From Bartonella senegalensis OS02 (GTDB lineage Bacteria; Pseudomonadota; Alphaproteobacteria; Rhizobiales; Rhizobiaceae), in NCBI RefSeq assembly GCF_000312545.1, contig NZ_HE997544.1, positions 15,049 to 50,070 on the forward strand: DNA of 35,022 bases. Direction: 5' to 3'. A program made the position numbers and the translations under genes. Position 1 is the stretch's first letter. Every line of letters begins with the position of its first letter. The notes under the pieces were generated by a model. That model was not told where the DNA came from. It searched no databases and saw only the letters and a program-made list of their open reading frames with translations. Positions 1 through 9,870 of this stretch are shown here, piece after piece.

Positions 1-60
1 CTAACCATTTTAACTGTATCACTATGATACGTTTTTAAATAATTTATAAACAATGAGGAA

Positions 61-369
61 ATGGGTAGTTCAAGTTCATCACATGATTCAGATAATTCAT
101 GTAGTGTTGGTGATATTTTTAGTGCAGCGCCTGAAACAGGGAAACAGTGTTATGCGTTTGGATCAAAAGTAGGTGAATTTGGAGGAACTGTACTAGGAGG
201 AGCTGTAGCGATAGCGTTTGGACCTGAAACAGCAGGTCTAAGTGTAGCAGGTACCTTAGGAGCGGCTGCAGTGGGAGGTTATGTGGCTTCAGTAATCAAA
301 GGTTCAGCTGCTTATCTTTCTGCGGGTGCGGAAAATTTAGCATATAATACTTATCAATTTATAAAGTAA
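61..369 (+). CDS. Small glycine/alanine-rich hydrophobic protein of unknown function
   Basis: This 102-residue ORF is not a family I recognise. Residues 1-30 are Ser/Asp-rich and polar with two cysteines (about 14 and 30). Residues 35-90 are rich in Gly and Ala with GxxxG-like spacing (for example VLGGAVAIAFG and GTLGAAAVGGYVA), which suggests one or two small-residue membrane helices. The base composition is clearly richer in G+C than the very AT-rich flanks, which supports real coding or a recent transfer. A GAGGA motif lies only one base before the ATG, too close for an ideal ribosome site, and just 60 bases of upstream sequence are visible, so the start is uncertain. A perfect palindrome follows at 416-438. 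Glycine-zipper peptides include bacteriocins, holins and toxin peptides, but no leader motif or immunity gene is visible, so no function is assigned. Confidence 0.5.
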   Translation: MGSSSSSHDSDNSCSVGDIFSAAPETGKQCYAFGSKVGEFGGTVLGGAVAIAFGPETAGLSVAGTLGAAAVGGYVASVIKGSAAYLSAGAENLAYNTYQFIK

Positions 370-2169
370 TTTAAAAATTATATATGATATATATATCAAA
401 TAATAACATATTTGTAGACATATTTAATAAATATGTCTATTCATTTCTAAAATAAATTGCGATATATATATTTTGATTAAGAAATTTATGTATTATGTAT
501 ATTTTAAATAGTATTAATGATTTATTTTTATCATTTTGCTATATATTTATTTAAATTATATTATTTATATAAGAGGCATATTGAAAATTACATTATGAAA
601 AACTTATTAATAAGATTAATTTAATTTTTTATATTTTCCTTTATATTATTTTTATTATGTTAAGTTTTATATAATAGATAATTTTATTTAAATAATATTT
701 TAATATAAATAAAATTTATAAATAAATATCTATTATTTCTAATAAAATATAATAATTTTTACATTTTAAAATGAGACATATTATGAGTGATATTAATTTT
801 TGTTATTAAAAAATTCATTATTTGCAACAAATATTTTTGTAATTTTAAGTATATATTTTTATAAATTAAATTTTTCTAATTGGTGGCAGTCTATGCAATT
901 AAGATAAGTTATTATTATTATTGTGTACTTTATAATATATTTTGGAATATTTCATTAATATCATTTATATTTATAACTATAAATATTATACATACTTTTA
1001 AATTTAAGAAATGGATAAATGAAAGATTAATATGAATTAAATATATTTTATTTGAATATTTGTATATTTTATTTTCTAATTATTATGGTGGTTATTATTG
1101 ATATAGATGGATTTTATTAATTTTAATTATAAAACTATTTAGTTCAATTATTATCATTATTACTGTTATATTCTTAACAGTTTTGTACTTTAAATCTAAT
1201 GGATACAGTAAAAAGAAACTAGGAAAAAGCTATTATTATTAGCAAAGTTATTTTTTATACTTATAGCCATAACGTCTTTTTTGAAATTCATTATTATTAA
1301 AATAAATTTAAATTAATTAATATTATTATATTGTAGAAAAGTAATGTGATATTATCAAAAAACTTAGTCAAGCTTATTTTTTAATTTTGGCTAACAGGGC
1401 AAAGAGCAAAATAAAGCTTCATATCCTCCTCTTTCAATAAATAAAAATGATACTTTAAGCTGATATTGCATAATAAGCCTAGAGCTATACAGATGTTATT
1501 GTTTATCAATGATAAAACTCATGTGATTGATGTATAGAAATTACGAAAGATTGAGGGAATTTTTATGTGGAATTTATACCTTCAAGACCTTTATGAAAAT
1601 AATAAAAGAGAGGAAATAAGTGGGAAGGAGATGTTAAGAACTTGTAATGAGATTTTTCAATGTTGTATCCACTTTTGCATTGAACTTTGCATTAATTGCA
1701 TATGTGATCTATTCTAAAATTTTGTTTAAAATTTATCGGTAATCTTTATTCTGACGTATTATTGAAGAGCTATTTGATCTATCATACAAATGTTTGAGAC
1801 AATAAAATATTATAATAGTAAACGCTCTAATTTAACAAATTAAACGCTGATTGTTTGCACCCAAACAACCAATGCATATCAAAGTGATTTATATTTTTTC
1901 CCTCTTTAAAATGCACATTTGAGCGAAGTTTCAGGTTGATATTTTTCTACAATGAAAAAACCTCTGCGTTATCAAGATATCCATAAAATTTGTATATTAT
2001 TTCAAAAAATACACGATAAACTTACAGTTATTATGATTTTATGCTTATAAAATGAAAAAACATAGTGATAAGCATGGCAAATATTTGCGAAAAAATGCTT
2101 TTAACAAAAATTATGGAGGCTCTTTGTGGTTTACAATTTTTTTGATCATTTTATCTTAGATTAGAGGGA
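370..2169. other. Gene-free, extremely AT-rich stretch
   Basis: About 1.8 kb holds no ORF with convincing protein character on either strand. Positions 370-1350 are dominated by runs of A and T with scattered stops in all frames. From about 1350 the composition becomes more mixed. A 32-codon ORF at 1952-2050 (MKKPLRYQDIHK...) is the only slightly protein-like piece and is not called. The stretch probably represents heavily decayed former coding DNA, but no parent gene can be recognised. Confidence 0.6.
416..438. repeat. Perfect 23-base palindrome (hairpin) downstream of the small ORF
   Basis: AGACATATTTA (416-426) pairs exactly with TAAATATGTCT (428-438) around a single central A. It lies 46 bases after the stop of the small ORF. 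No clear T-run follows, so a classical terminator is only one option; a protein-binding site or a transcript 3'-end stabiliser are alternatives. Confidence 0.5.
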
Positions 2170-2223
2170 GTGTGTATTCATGTTTCTTTATCAATTTTAT
2201 TGCAAAAGGGCGGAGTTATAGGA

Positions 2224-2589
2224 ATGTCAAAAAAAGTCATGATCGTGGAAGATAACGAACTGAATATGAAGTTATTCCGTGATCTTGTAGAAGCGAGTGG
2301 CTATGAAACTGTTGAGACGCGTAATGGTCTTATGGCATTAGATTTAGCGCGTTCATCCATGCCTTCCCTTATCCTTGTAGATATTCAGCTGCCTGAAGTG
2401 TCAGGTATCGATGTTATTAAACAATTAAAAGAGGATGAGGAACTTCGATCTATCCCCGTTGTTGCTGTAACAGCCTTTGCGATGAAGGGGGATGAAGAAC
2501 GAATTCGTGCCAGTGGATGTGAGGAATATATGTCAAAGCCTATTTCTGTTCCTCATTTTATCTCAATGGTAAAGAACTTTTTGAACTGA
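2224..2589 (+). CDS. divK: Single-domain response regulator DivK
   Basis: The protein is a stand-alone receiver domain of 121 residues with no output domain. It matches DivK, the essential cell-cycle and polarity regulator of alphaproteobacteria, which is phosphorylated by DivJ and dephosphorylated by PleC and feeds into CtrA control. Visible receiver residues are the acidic pair E9/D10, the phospho-acceptor D53 in [10 protein letters not shown]83 in VAVTAF and K105 in MSKP. The frame is open upstream to a GTG at 2170, but the ATG at 2224 gives the standard N-terminus [16 protein letters not shown] and is preceded by AGGGCGGAG (2207-2215), so I chose it. In many rhizobia pleD follows divK. 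Here the next gene is the convergent rpsI, so that partner has been separated or lost. Very confident of the family, and confident of DivK rather than CpdR or another single-domain regulator. Confidence 0.93.
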   Translation: MSKKVMIVEDNELNMKLFRDLVEASGYETVETRNGLMALDLARSSMPSLILVDIQLPEVSGIDVIKQLKEDEELRSIPVVAVTAFAMKGDEERIRASGCEEYMSKPISVPHFISMVKNFLN

Positions 2590-2874
2590 AACTTTGTTCA
2601 AGAATAGTGGAAAAAGACACTCAGAACTTCATGAGAGAACTGAAAGGTATATTGTAAATGTTTCTATGAACAAGAATGTAAATCTACCCAAGTTATTTAT
2701 ACTTGATTTAGTAGAGCACGAATTCTAGAAATAAGAATCGAAGTTTTGGAGCTTTTCTGATTGATTTTTTTCTAATTCTCTTATCTAAAAAATACAGATT
2801 TGTTACTATATTTTCCCAAAAGAATATTGATCAACGAGCCCAATCTAACGCTATAAGAGCATTCTGCTTTTCGC

Positions 2875-2902
2875 AAACAAAAAGCCCTGTTGAAACAGAG
2901 CT
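2875..2902 (-). terminator. Rho-independent terminator after rpsI
   Basis: Read on the minus strand, the stem AGCTCTGTT/AACAGGGCT (one G-T pair, short TC loop) is followed by TTTTTGTTTG. It lies about 25 bases beyond the rpsI stop and ends the rplM-rpsI transcript. It also separates it from convergent divK. Confidence 0.8.
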
Positions 2903-2926
2903 CTATGAATTGTAAAAAAATTAAAA

Positions 2927-3412
2927 TTAACGCTTTGAGAATTGGAAAGAACGACGCGCTTTCGCTTTACCATATTTTTTACGTTCAACAACACGGCTAT
3001 CACGGGTAAGAAAGCCACCTTTTTTCAGGATTGTACGAAGTTCTGGTTCGTAATAGGTTAAAGCTTTAGAAATGCCATGGCGTACCGCACCAGCTTGTCC
3101 AGAAAGACCGCCGCCTGCAACGGTTGCAACAATATCAAATTGAGTATCCCTGTTTGTTGCAACAATTGGCTGGCGAAGAATCATTCTAAGAACAGGACGG
3201 GCAAAATATTCGTCAAATTCTTTATTGTTAATGGTGATTTTTCCAGAGCCAGGCTTGATCCATACGCGAGCAACAGCATCTTTACGTTTTCCTGTTGCAT
3301 AGGCACGCCCTTGTGAATCAAGCTTTTGCACATGAACAGGAGCGACATTTTCACGAGCTTCTGCAGTATTTGTAACAACACTAAGCTCAGCAAGAGAATT
3401 AATTTCAGCCAT
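2927..3412 (-). CDS. rpsI: 30S ribosomal protein S9
   Basis: Ribosomal protein S9 of the small subunit head, whose basic C-terminal tail reaches the P-site tRNA. The 161-residue protein has the core S9 sequence [20 protein letters not shown], the segment [19 protein letters not shown], and the diagnostic C-terminal end RRSFQFSKR. About 35 extra N-terminal residues precede the S9 core, as is usual in rhizobia. I chose the ATG at 3412 (MAEINS). A TTG two codons upstream at 3418 would overlap the rplM stop by four bases and is a less likely start. With the ATG, only two bases separate rplM and rpsI, so the genes form the usual translationally coupled pair. Confidence 0.97.
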   Translation of the reverse strand: MAEINSLAELSVVTNTAEARENVAPVHVQKLDSQGRAYATGKRKDAVARVWIKPGSGKITINNKEFDEYFARPVLRMILRQPIVATNRDTQFDIVATVAGGGLSGQAGAVRHGISKALTYYEPELRTILKKGGFLTRDSRVVERKKYGKAKARRSFQFSKR

Positions 3413-3414
3413 AA

Positions 3415-3879
3415 TCAAGCAATCCTTTTGTTTTTGCGGTTTAAAGCACCAACGTCAAGAGCTTCGGGCTGTTGTGCCGCATGCGGGTGTTGGCTTCCAG
3501 CGTAAACACGGAGATTCTTCAATTGGCGACGACCAAGAGGTCCACGAGGAATCATACGTTCTACAGCTTTTTCAACGACGCGTTCAGGAAAACGTCCTTC
3601 AAGAATCTGACGTGCTGTACGCTCTTTAATTCCACCGATATAGCCAGTATGCCAATAATATTTTTTATCTGTATATTTTTTACCGGTGAGAGATATTTTA
3701 TCTGCATTGATCACAATAACATTGTCACCATCATCAACATGTGGAGTAAATGTAGCTTTATGTTTACCACGTAAGCGGTTAGCAACAAATGTGGCAAGAC
3801 GCCCTAAAACGAGGTTTTCTGCGTCAATAATAACCCATTTTTTCACCACTTCAGTTGGCTTTTGTGAAAAAGTTGCCAT
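3415..3879 (-). CDS. rplM: 50S ribosomal protein L13
   Basis: Ribosomal protein L13, an early assembly protein of the large subunit. The 154-residue length is typical of alphaproteobacteria. Recognisable segments are [20 protein letters not shown] near the N-terminus, [30 protein letters not shown] and [21 protein letters not shown]. The ATG at 3879 is preceded by AAGGA with good spacing, which supports this start. It is the first gene of the rplM-rpsI operon and is transcribed divergently from recJ across about 295 bases that hold no other gene. Confidence 0.97.
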   Translation of the reverse strand: MATFSQKPTEVVKKWVIIDAENLVLGRLATFVANRLRGKHKATFTPHVDDGDNVIVINADKISLTGKKYTDKKYYWHTGYIGGIKERTARQILEGRFPERVVEKAVERMIPRGPLGRRQLKNLRVYAGSQHPHAAQQPEALDVGALNRKNKRIA

Positions 3880-4174
3880 AGAAGTATCCTTGTATCAAAG
3901 CCCTTGTAGCATGAGGGCATTTTCATTGTTTGCGTTGAAAATTGTTAGCACAGCGAAATATTTAACGCGTATGACTTACTCTGATATAATGTCTTTTGAT
4001 TTGCGTCAAGAGAAAATAAAAAACTTATAAAACAGTACTTTATAATAGAGGTATTATAATACCATATATTGGAAAGTGTATATAGGTTTTAAGTTAGAGT
4101 GAATATTATAAAAGACACTTTTACCTTGAATGCGTGATTGTATTTTATTTGCCTTCATTATAAAATAAACACCA

Positions 4175-5959
4175 ATGCATCACTCTCGTTATTTTCTCAA
4201 TATTCAATCTTCTGCTTGTGGTCAGGCGTGGTTAGATGCCCTTGATATTCAAGGGATAAATAATGCACACGCTATTTCTCAGAAATTTGGTTTTCCAGAT
4301 CAATTAGCCCGTGTTCTCTCGGCAAGAGATGTCGATGAATCTAAAGCTGTTTCTTTTATTAATCCGACCTTGCGCACACTCATGCCTGATCCAGAAAGTT
4401 TTAGGGATATGCAATGCGCAGCAGAGCGCATCGTGAAAGCTATTCTAGAGCAAGAGAAAGTTGCAATTTTTGGTGATTATGATGTTGATGGTGCTTGTTC
4501 ATCAGCACTCATAGCCCGCTTTCTGCGTTATTTTGGTGTCAAAGTAAAAATTTATATTCCTGATCGGATTGTTGAAGGATATGGTCCCAATGAACAAGCA
4601 ATGGGGCTGTTAGTACAACAAGGTGTTCGTTTGATTATCACAGTTGATTGTGGTGCGAACAGTCCAGATGCCATAAAAGCAGCAAGGCTTGCAGGTGCTG
4701 ATGTTGTCGTTTTAGATCATCATCAAATGTCAGAAGTTCATCAAGAAGCTGTTGCTCTTGTCAATCCTAATCGTCCAGATGATTTTTCTGGACAGGGGCA
4801 TTTATGTGCTGCTGGCGTTGTCTTTGTTACCTTAGCATGGGTTCATCATTTGTTGCGAAAGAAGAAGTTTGCAGGAAAGCTTCCTGATCTTCTCAGTATG
4901 CTTGATCTTGTTGCATTGGCAACCGTATGTGATGTTGTTCCATTACAAGGTGTTAATCGTGCTTTTGTGGTAAAAGGGCTCCAGGTTGCCCGTTCTATGC
5001 ATAATCCTGGAATAGCAGCTTTAACAAAAGTTGCACGTATAGGTGAGCCACTCAATAGTTTTCATTTCGGTTTTTTATTAGGTCCTAGAATTAATGCGGG
5101 AGGGCGTATTGGTGATCAGGCTTTAGGAGCACGTTTGCTGAGCTGTGAGGATAAAGAGGAAGCAGACAGAATAGCAGAACAATTGAATCAACTAAACCAA
5201 GAACGTCAAGAAATGGAGGATATGCAATTAACGCAAGCAGAATCTTATATTGATTCTCTTTATCAAGATCGAGAAACACCGCTATCGCTTGTAATTGCTC
5301 ATCAAGAGTGGCATCCAGGAATTATTGGTATTCTTGCGTCTCGTTTAAAAGAGCGTTTTTTTTGTCCTGTGTTTGCCATTGCTTTGAAAGAAGATGGAAG
5401 TGGTGTAGGGTCAGGGCGTTCAATTAGCGGTATAGATTTAGGAGCACTTGTTCGTGAAGCCGTTACACTCAATTTATTAGAAAAAGGGGGAGGGCACAGC
5501 ATGGCAGCAGGAATCACAATCCAACCGACAAAAATTGAGATTTTTCGAGAATGGTTGGAAGAGAAAGTCTCTTTGAATGTTTCACAGTTGCGTGCTAAAA
5601 AGTCTCTTAGTATAGATGGTTGCCTTTCTGCTTCTGGTGCTAATAAAGAACTTTTTGATATGATTGAAAAGGCGGGTCCCTTTGGTTCAGGCAATACGAC
5701 GCCTGTTTTTGTTCTTCCTTCTCATCGATTAATAAATCTGTGTGAGGTTGGTAAAGGACATCTCCGCCTTGTTATGGCTAATATGGAAGGAAAAAAACTG
5801 CAAGGGATAGCTTTCCGTGCTGTAGGGACTCCGCTTGGTCATTTTCTCTCTGGAAATGTTGGTGAAATAATCCATATAGCTGGTAATATGAGTTTAAATT
5901 ATTGGAATGGAAATATCAGTCCACAACTTCGCGTTATTGATGCAGCCGCAGTGATTTGA
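4175..5959 (+). CDS. recJ: Single-stranded-DNA-specific exonuclease RecJ
   Basis: RecJ is a 5'-to-3' exonuclease acting on single-stranded DNA in RecF-pathway recombination, mismatch repair and base-excision repair. The 594-residue protein has the DHH phosphoesterase core with metal-binding motifs: GDYDVDGACSSALIARF at about 100, VDCGANS at about 155 and VVLDHHQMS at about 180. The middle region carries GPRINAGGRIGD. The DHHA1 domain carries WHPGIIGILASRLKERF and the substrate-binding GGGHSMAAG, and a C-terminal OB-type region ends the protein. All expected motifs are present and the length is normal. No strong ribosome site is visible before the ATG at 4175, so the exact start is slightly uncertain. 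It is convergent with parE, leaving 21 bases between them. Confidence 0.95.
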   Translation: MHHSRYFLNIQSSACGQAWLDALDIQGINNAHAISQKFGFPDQLARVLSARDVDESKAVSFINPTLRTLMPDPESFRDMQCAAERIVKAILEQEKVAIFGDYDVDGACSSALIARFLRYFGVKVKIYIPDRIVEGYGPNEQAMGLLVQQGVRLIITVDCGANSPDAIKAARLAGADVVVLDHHQMSEVHQEAVALVNPNRPDDFSGQGHLCAAGVVFVTLAWVHHLLRKKKFAGKLPDLLSMLDLVALATVCDVVPLQGVNRAFVVKGLQVARSMHNPGIAALTKVARIGEPLNSFHFGFLLGPRINAGGRIGDQALGARLLSCEDKEEADRIAEQLNQLNQERQEMEDMQLTQAESYIDSLYQDRETPLSLVIAHQEWHPGIIGILASRLKERFFCPVFAIALKEDGSGVGSGRSISGIDLGALVREAVTLNLLEKGGGHSMAAGITIQPTKIEIFREWLEEKVSLNVSQLRAKKSLSIDGCLSASGANKELFDMIEKAGPFGSGNTTPVFVLPSHRLINLCEVGKGHLRLVMANMEGKKLQGIAFRAVGTPLGHFLSGNVGEIIHIAGNMSLNYWNGNISPQLRVIDAAAVI

Positions 5960-5980
5960 GAGGAATATTCTCTGCAATTA

Positions 5981-8038
5981 TCAGATATCTAGATTGGAAG
6001 CAAAAGTAGAGTTTTCCTGTATGAAACGAAACCGTGCTTCTGGTTTTGTTCCCATTAAGCTTTCTACAGTATTTTTTGTTTCTTGTACTTCTTCCGCATT
6101 AATAGAAACGCGTAGTAATGTACGTTTTTGAGGATGCATAGTGGTTTCTTTAAGTTGTTCGGCACGCATTTCACCAAGTCCTTTGAAACGCCCAATTTCG
6201 ATTTTAGCTTTTCCAGTGAATTCAGTTTTTAGCAATTCATCCTTATGGGTGTCATCACGCGCATAAGCAATTTTTCCTCCTTGCGATATTCTGTAAAGGG
6301 GAGGAACAGCAAGGTATAAGTGTCCCTGACGAATAAGATCGGGCATTTCTTGGAAGAAGAAGGTAATAAGCAGAGAGGCAATATGAGCGCCATCAACATC
6401 TGCATCTGTCATAATGATAATACGTTCATATCTGAGATCTTTTTCGCGATACTTGGAGCGTGTTCCACATCCAAGAGCAAGTATAAGGTCACTAATTGTT
6501 TGGCTTGAATTCATTTTTTCGTGTGCAGCACTGGCTACATTGAGGATTTTTCCACGAAGAGGTAAAATGGCTTGGTTTGCTCTGTTGCGTGCTTGTTTAG
6601 CTGAACCACCAGCAGAGTCACCTTCAACAATGAATAATTCAGCACCAACGGCACAGTTTTGACTACAATCAGCGAGTTTACCGGGGAGACGTAATTTACG
6701 GACGGCTGTCTTTCGATTGATTTCTCTGTCTTGGCGCCGTCTAACGCGTTCCTCAGCACGTTCAACAATCCAATCAAGAAGTTTTGTTGATTCTTGTGGA
6801 GAATTTGTCAACCAATGATCAAAAGGATCCCGTATTGCATTCTCAACGATACGCTGCGCTTCGATTGTTGCTAATCGGTCTTTTGTTTGTCCGACAAATT
6901 CAGGATTTTTAATAAATACTGAAAGTATTGCAGCAGTTGAAATCATAACATCGTCGGATGTAATGATAGCAGCGCGTTTGTTTCCTATTAATTCAGCGTA
7001 AGATTTTAATCCGCGCAAAAGAGCTTGACGCAGTCCCATTTCGTGTGTTCCACCTTCTCCGGTGGGAATAGTATTGCAGTAAGATTGTACATGAGCATCG
7101 CCACCATGCCAAGCAATAGCCCATTCAACGGAGCCATGATCATTAGAGTGTTTTGTTTTGCCAGAAAAAATTTCCGATGTGACTCGAAATTCATCTTTTA
7201 GTGATGAGAGTAGATAATCTTTAAGTCCATCTGGGAAATGAAAAACAGCTTTTTCAGGAATATTTTTTGTATTTTCAAGTAAGGTAGGATCGCAATTCCA
7301 ACGAATTTTTACGCCGCCAAAAAGATAGGCTTTGGAACGTGCCATCTTATAAATTTTTTCTGGATCGAAAGCTGCTTTTTCACCGAAAATTTTATTATCA
7401 GGATGAAAGCGAACGCGTGTGCCACGACGATTATAAACATCCCCCAAATCTTCCAAGCCAGATTGCGGAATACCGCGCGAGAAGCGTTGTCGGTAAAGTT
7501 TGCGTTCTCGTGCTACTTCAACTTCCATATAGTCAGAAAGAGCATTAACAACAGAAATTCCTACACCATGCAGTCCACCAGCTGTTTGATAAGCTTTACC
7601 ATCAAATTTACCTCCTGAATGGAGTTGTGTCATAACGACTTCAAGAGTTGATTTTCCAGGCATTTGAGGATGATTTTCGACAGGAATGCCACGTCCATTG
7701 TCAGTAACTGTTAAATAGCCGTTTTTCTCTAAGGATACATCAATGAAGTCGGCATAACCAGCAACGGCTTCATCCATTGCATTATCAATAATTTCGGAAA
7801 ACAAATGATGAAGTGCTTTGCTGTCTGTCCCCCCAATATACATTCCAGGACGCAAACGTACAGGCTCTAGTCCTTCGAGTACACGAATAGACAGTGCGTT
7901 ATAGTCATCTTTTTGCGTATCTTTTTTCGAAGTCATTGCTTCTGAGTTCACGGGAGATTGCAGATTTTTTGCTTTTGTATTGATCCGAGACTGCGCATTA
8001 TTTAAAATACTAAAAAGATCTTTGCTGTTATCGCTCAT
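5981..8038 (-). CDS. parE: DNA topoisomerase IV subunit B
   Basis: ParE is the ATPase subunit of topoisomerase IV, which decatenates daughter chromosomes together with ParC (not in this window). The 685-residue protein has a poorly conserved leader of about 45 residues. The GHKL ATPase follows: RPGMYIGGTD, EIIDNAMDEAVAG, VTDNGRGIPVENH and TAGGLHGVGISVVNALS. Next come the transducer region and the TOPRIM domain with ELFIVEGDSAGGSAKQARNR and the metal-binding MTDADVDGAHI. The C-terminal GyrB/ParE tail includes RFKGLGEMRAEQLKETTM and PEARFRFIQEN. The absence of the long GyrB insertion and the GTDSKALHHL segment favour ParE over GyrB. It appears complete and is monocistronic or shares transcription with lipB 82 bases upstream. 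Confidence 0.95.
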   Translation of the reverse strand: MSDNSKDLFSILNNAQSRINTKAKNLQSPVNSEAMTSKKDTQKDDYNALSIRVLEGLEPVRLRPGMYIGGTDSKALHHLFSEIIDNAMDEAVAGYADFIDVSLEKNGYLTVTDNGRGIPVENHPQMPGKSTLEVVMTQLHSGGKFDGKAYQTAGGLHGVGISVVNALSDYMEVEVARERKLYRQRFSRGIPQSGLEDLGDVYNRRGTRVRFHPDNKIFGEKAAFDPEKIYKMARSKAYLFGGVKIRWNCDPTLLENTKNIPEKAVFHFPDGLKDYLLSSLKDEFRVTSEIFSGKTKHSNDHGSVEWAIAWHGGDAHVQSYCNTIPTGEGGTHEMGLRQALLRGLKSYAELIGNKRAAIITSDDVMISTAAILSVFIKNPEFVGQTKDRLATIEAQRIVENAIRDPFDHWLTNSPQESTKLLDWIVERAEERVRRRQDREINRKTAVRKLRLPGKLADCSQNCAVGAELFIVEGDSAGGSAKQARNRANQAILPLRGKILNVASAAHEKMNSSQTISDLILALGCGTRSKYREKDLRYERIIIMTDADVDGAHIASLLITFFFQEMPDLIRQGHLYLAVPPLYRISQGGKIAYARDDTHKDELLKTEFTGKAKIEIGRFKGLGEMRAEQLKETTMHPQKRTLLRVSINAEEVQETKNTVESLMGTKPEARFRFIQENSTFASNLDI

Positions 8039-8120
8039 AGCGTTTGATTATCCACCTCATAAAATATAATTTTCATGAAAATAAATTTTATGCCTGTTTT
8101 TTATTTAAAAATCAATGCAG

Positions 8121-8858
8121 TTAGGAAACATCAATTGTTGGACCGAAAATTTGTTCAAAGATTTGTTTGAGAGCAATATCAATATCTTGCATTGTTACAG
8201 GCAAACCGAGATCAAGAAAGCTGGTTACACCGTGATTTGTGATTCCACAGGGAACAATTCCTGAATAATGGGCTAAATGAGGATCAACATTAATGGCAAT
8301 TCCATGAAAACTCACCCATTTACGTACACGAATGCCAATAGCTGCAATTTTATCTTCTTGATGTGATTCACTTTGTGTTGATTGGCAATTGTGTCGTTGA
8401 ACCCAAACACCAACGCGATCTTCACGTCGTTCACCTTTAATATTAAATTTTGCAAGCATCTGTATGATCAATTCTTCTAATGCACTAATAAAAGCACGAA
8501 TGTCTTGTTTTCGGCGTTTAAGATCAAGCATAATGTAAGCAATACGTTGCCCTGGACCATGATATGTAAATTCACCACCACGCCCTGCTTCATAAACGGG
8601 AAATAAATGCGGTGTTAAAAGATCTTTTTTCTTCGCACTTGTACCAGCTGTATAGAGGGGCGGATGCTCAAGGAGCCAAACTTGTTCATGTGCTTTTTTT
8701 GCAAGAATGTTTTCTACACGCTCTTGCATATAGCGCAATGCTTCAGGATATTCGACCAAGCTATTACTTGTTTTCCATTCTACCGGTGGACTTCCAGGAA
8801 CTGCTTTAAACTGATGTGATAAGTGATCACGATCAATATGTTTGAATTCAAATGTCAT
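8121..8858 (-). CDS. lipB: Octanoyl-[acyl-carrier-protein]-protein N-octanoyltransferase LipB
   Basis: LipB moves the octanoyl group from ACP onto lipoyl domains of 2-oxoacid dehydrogenases and GcvH, the first step of lipoate synthesis before LipA. About 245 residues carry the family motifs in order: [15 protein letters not shown], the substrate-binding [17 protein letters not shown], the catalytic lysine in [17 protein letters not shown], and the catalytic cysteine in [15 protein letters not shown] chose the ATG at 8858 (MTFEF). A TTG two codons upstream is possible but less likely. A somewhat extended, hydrophilic insert around residues 155-170 ([15 protein letters not shown]) precedes the lysine motif and occurs variably in the family. 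The gene looks functional. Confidence 0.94.
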   Translation of the reverse strand: MTFEFKHIDRDHLSHQFKAVPGSPPVEWKTSNSLVEYPEALRYMQERVENILAKKAHEQVWLLEHPPLYTAGTSAKKKDLLTPHLFPVYEAGRGGEFTYHGPGQRIAYIMLDLKRRKQDIRAFISALEELIIQMLAKFNIKGERREDRVGVWVQRHNCQSTQSESHQEDKIAAIGIRVRKWVSFHGIAINVDPHLAHYSGIVPCGITNHGVTSFLDLGLPVTMQDIDIALKQIFEQIFGPTIDVS

Positions 8859-9006
8859 GTGCAATATTTATGTTGGTGTTTGAATTTGTGCTGTAATGAA
8901 GTAAGATAATGATAGAGTAAGATGTCAAACATTTTATTAAAAGCAAGATAATACAGTCGTAAATTTTATCTTAAGAATTTTCTACGTTTCAAAATCTGTT
9001 TTTATT

Positions 9007-9870
9007 TTACCATCTTCCTGTTGCACCACCACCACCAGATGATCCACCACCACCGGAAAATCCACCTCCCCCAAATGATCCATCACCTCTTGAATTGTTG
9101 CCAAAGATATTGCCAGAGCGTCTATCTCTAGCTAAAAACCAAGGTGTGAAAACTATTCCCATCCAGAGATATTTTTGTGGTCCTACTTTTTTTCCAAAAA
9201 TCATTGCAAGAACGGGCAGAATAAATAGGATAAAGAATATTAAAAAAAAGATGATTGCATTCGCTATCATTTCTTCTTTTTCAGCTTGTTTACGTTTTTC
9301 TTCAACAATCTTAACCTTTTGCTTGATTCGAAAAGAAAAATCAGAATCATTTTCTGTAATGACATTGATAATTGCATGAACTGCTTCGACAATTCCTTTT
9401 TGATAGTTTCCTTCACGAAAATTAGGAAGAACGAAGCTATTAATGATAACTGTGGAAAGAGCGTCTGTTAGCACTCCTTCCAAACCATAGCCCACTTCAA
9501 TACGCATTTCACGTTCATTCGGTGCAATGACAAGTAATACACCGTTGTTAATTTGTTTTTGGCCTAATCCCCATCTGCGAAAAAGAGAATTACTATATGT
9601 TTCTATATCGCTTCCTGAAAGGGTAGAGAGAGTTACAATAACAATTTGATCTCCAGTTTTCTCTTCGAGTTCAGCCAATTTATCTGTTAAACCCTGCTTT
9701 GTTGCATTATCGAGCAAATGAGCTACATCGTTAACATAGCCAGTTAAGGGAGGAAATTTGTTTTGCGAACAAGCAATATCCCCCGATGCAGCGACAAAGA
9801 ACAGAAAGCTAATAAAAGCCAATAGATGTGTAAAAACATTGCGTTGTATAAAATATCGAAAGGGTTTCAT
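9007..9870 (-). CDS. TPM-domain membrane protein (YgcG family)
   Basis: The 287-residue protein begins with a hydrophobic signal or anchor segment (about residues 13-32, LLAFISFLFFVAASG). A TPM domain follows (about 42-180) with LTGYVNDVAHLLD, DQIVIVTL and VGYGLEGVLTDA. A second transmembrane helix lies at about 205-227. The tail is short and ends in a flexible Gly/Ser-rich stretch, GGGGFSGGGGSSGGGGATGRW. This architecture is the YgcG/TPM family, often encoded next to LemA and implicated in envelope maintenance; the biochemical role is not settled. Its ATG overlaps the lemA stop by one base (TAATG), so the two should be translated together. No terminator with a clear stem was seen downstream. 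Confidence 0.88.
   Translation of the reverse strand: MKPFRYFIQRNVFTHLLAFISFLFFVAASGDIACSQNKFPPLTGYVNDVAHLLDNATKQGLTDKLAELEEKTGDQIVIVTLSTLSGSDIETYSNSLFRRWGLGQKQINNGVLLVIAPNEREMRIEVGYGLEGVLTDALSTVIINSFVLPNFREGNYQKGIVEAVHAIINVITENDSDFSFRIKQKVKIVEEKRKQAEKEEMIANAIIFFLIFFILFILPVLAMIFGKKVGPQKYLWMGIVFTPWFLARDRRSGNIFGNNSRGDGSFGGGGFSGGGGSSGGGGATGRW

Noticed and set aside
1952..2050. 32-codon ORF upstream of divK
   Set aside because: Too short, no ribosome site and no recognised family.
2170..2223. GTG start extending DivK by 18 residues
   Set aside because: The extension is not receiver-like and the ATG at 2224 has a proper ribosome site and the standard DivK N-terminus.
3077..4030. ORFs opposite rplM/rpsI
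   Set aside because: They run antisense to clearly recognised ribosomal protein genes and have no independent protein character.
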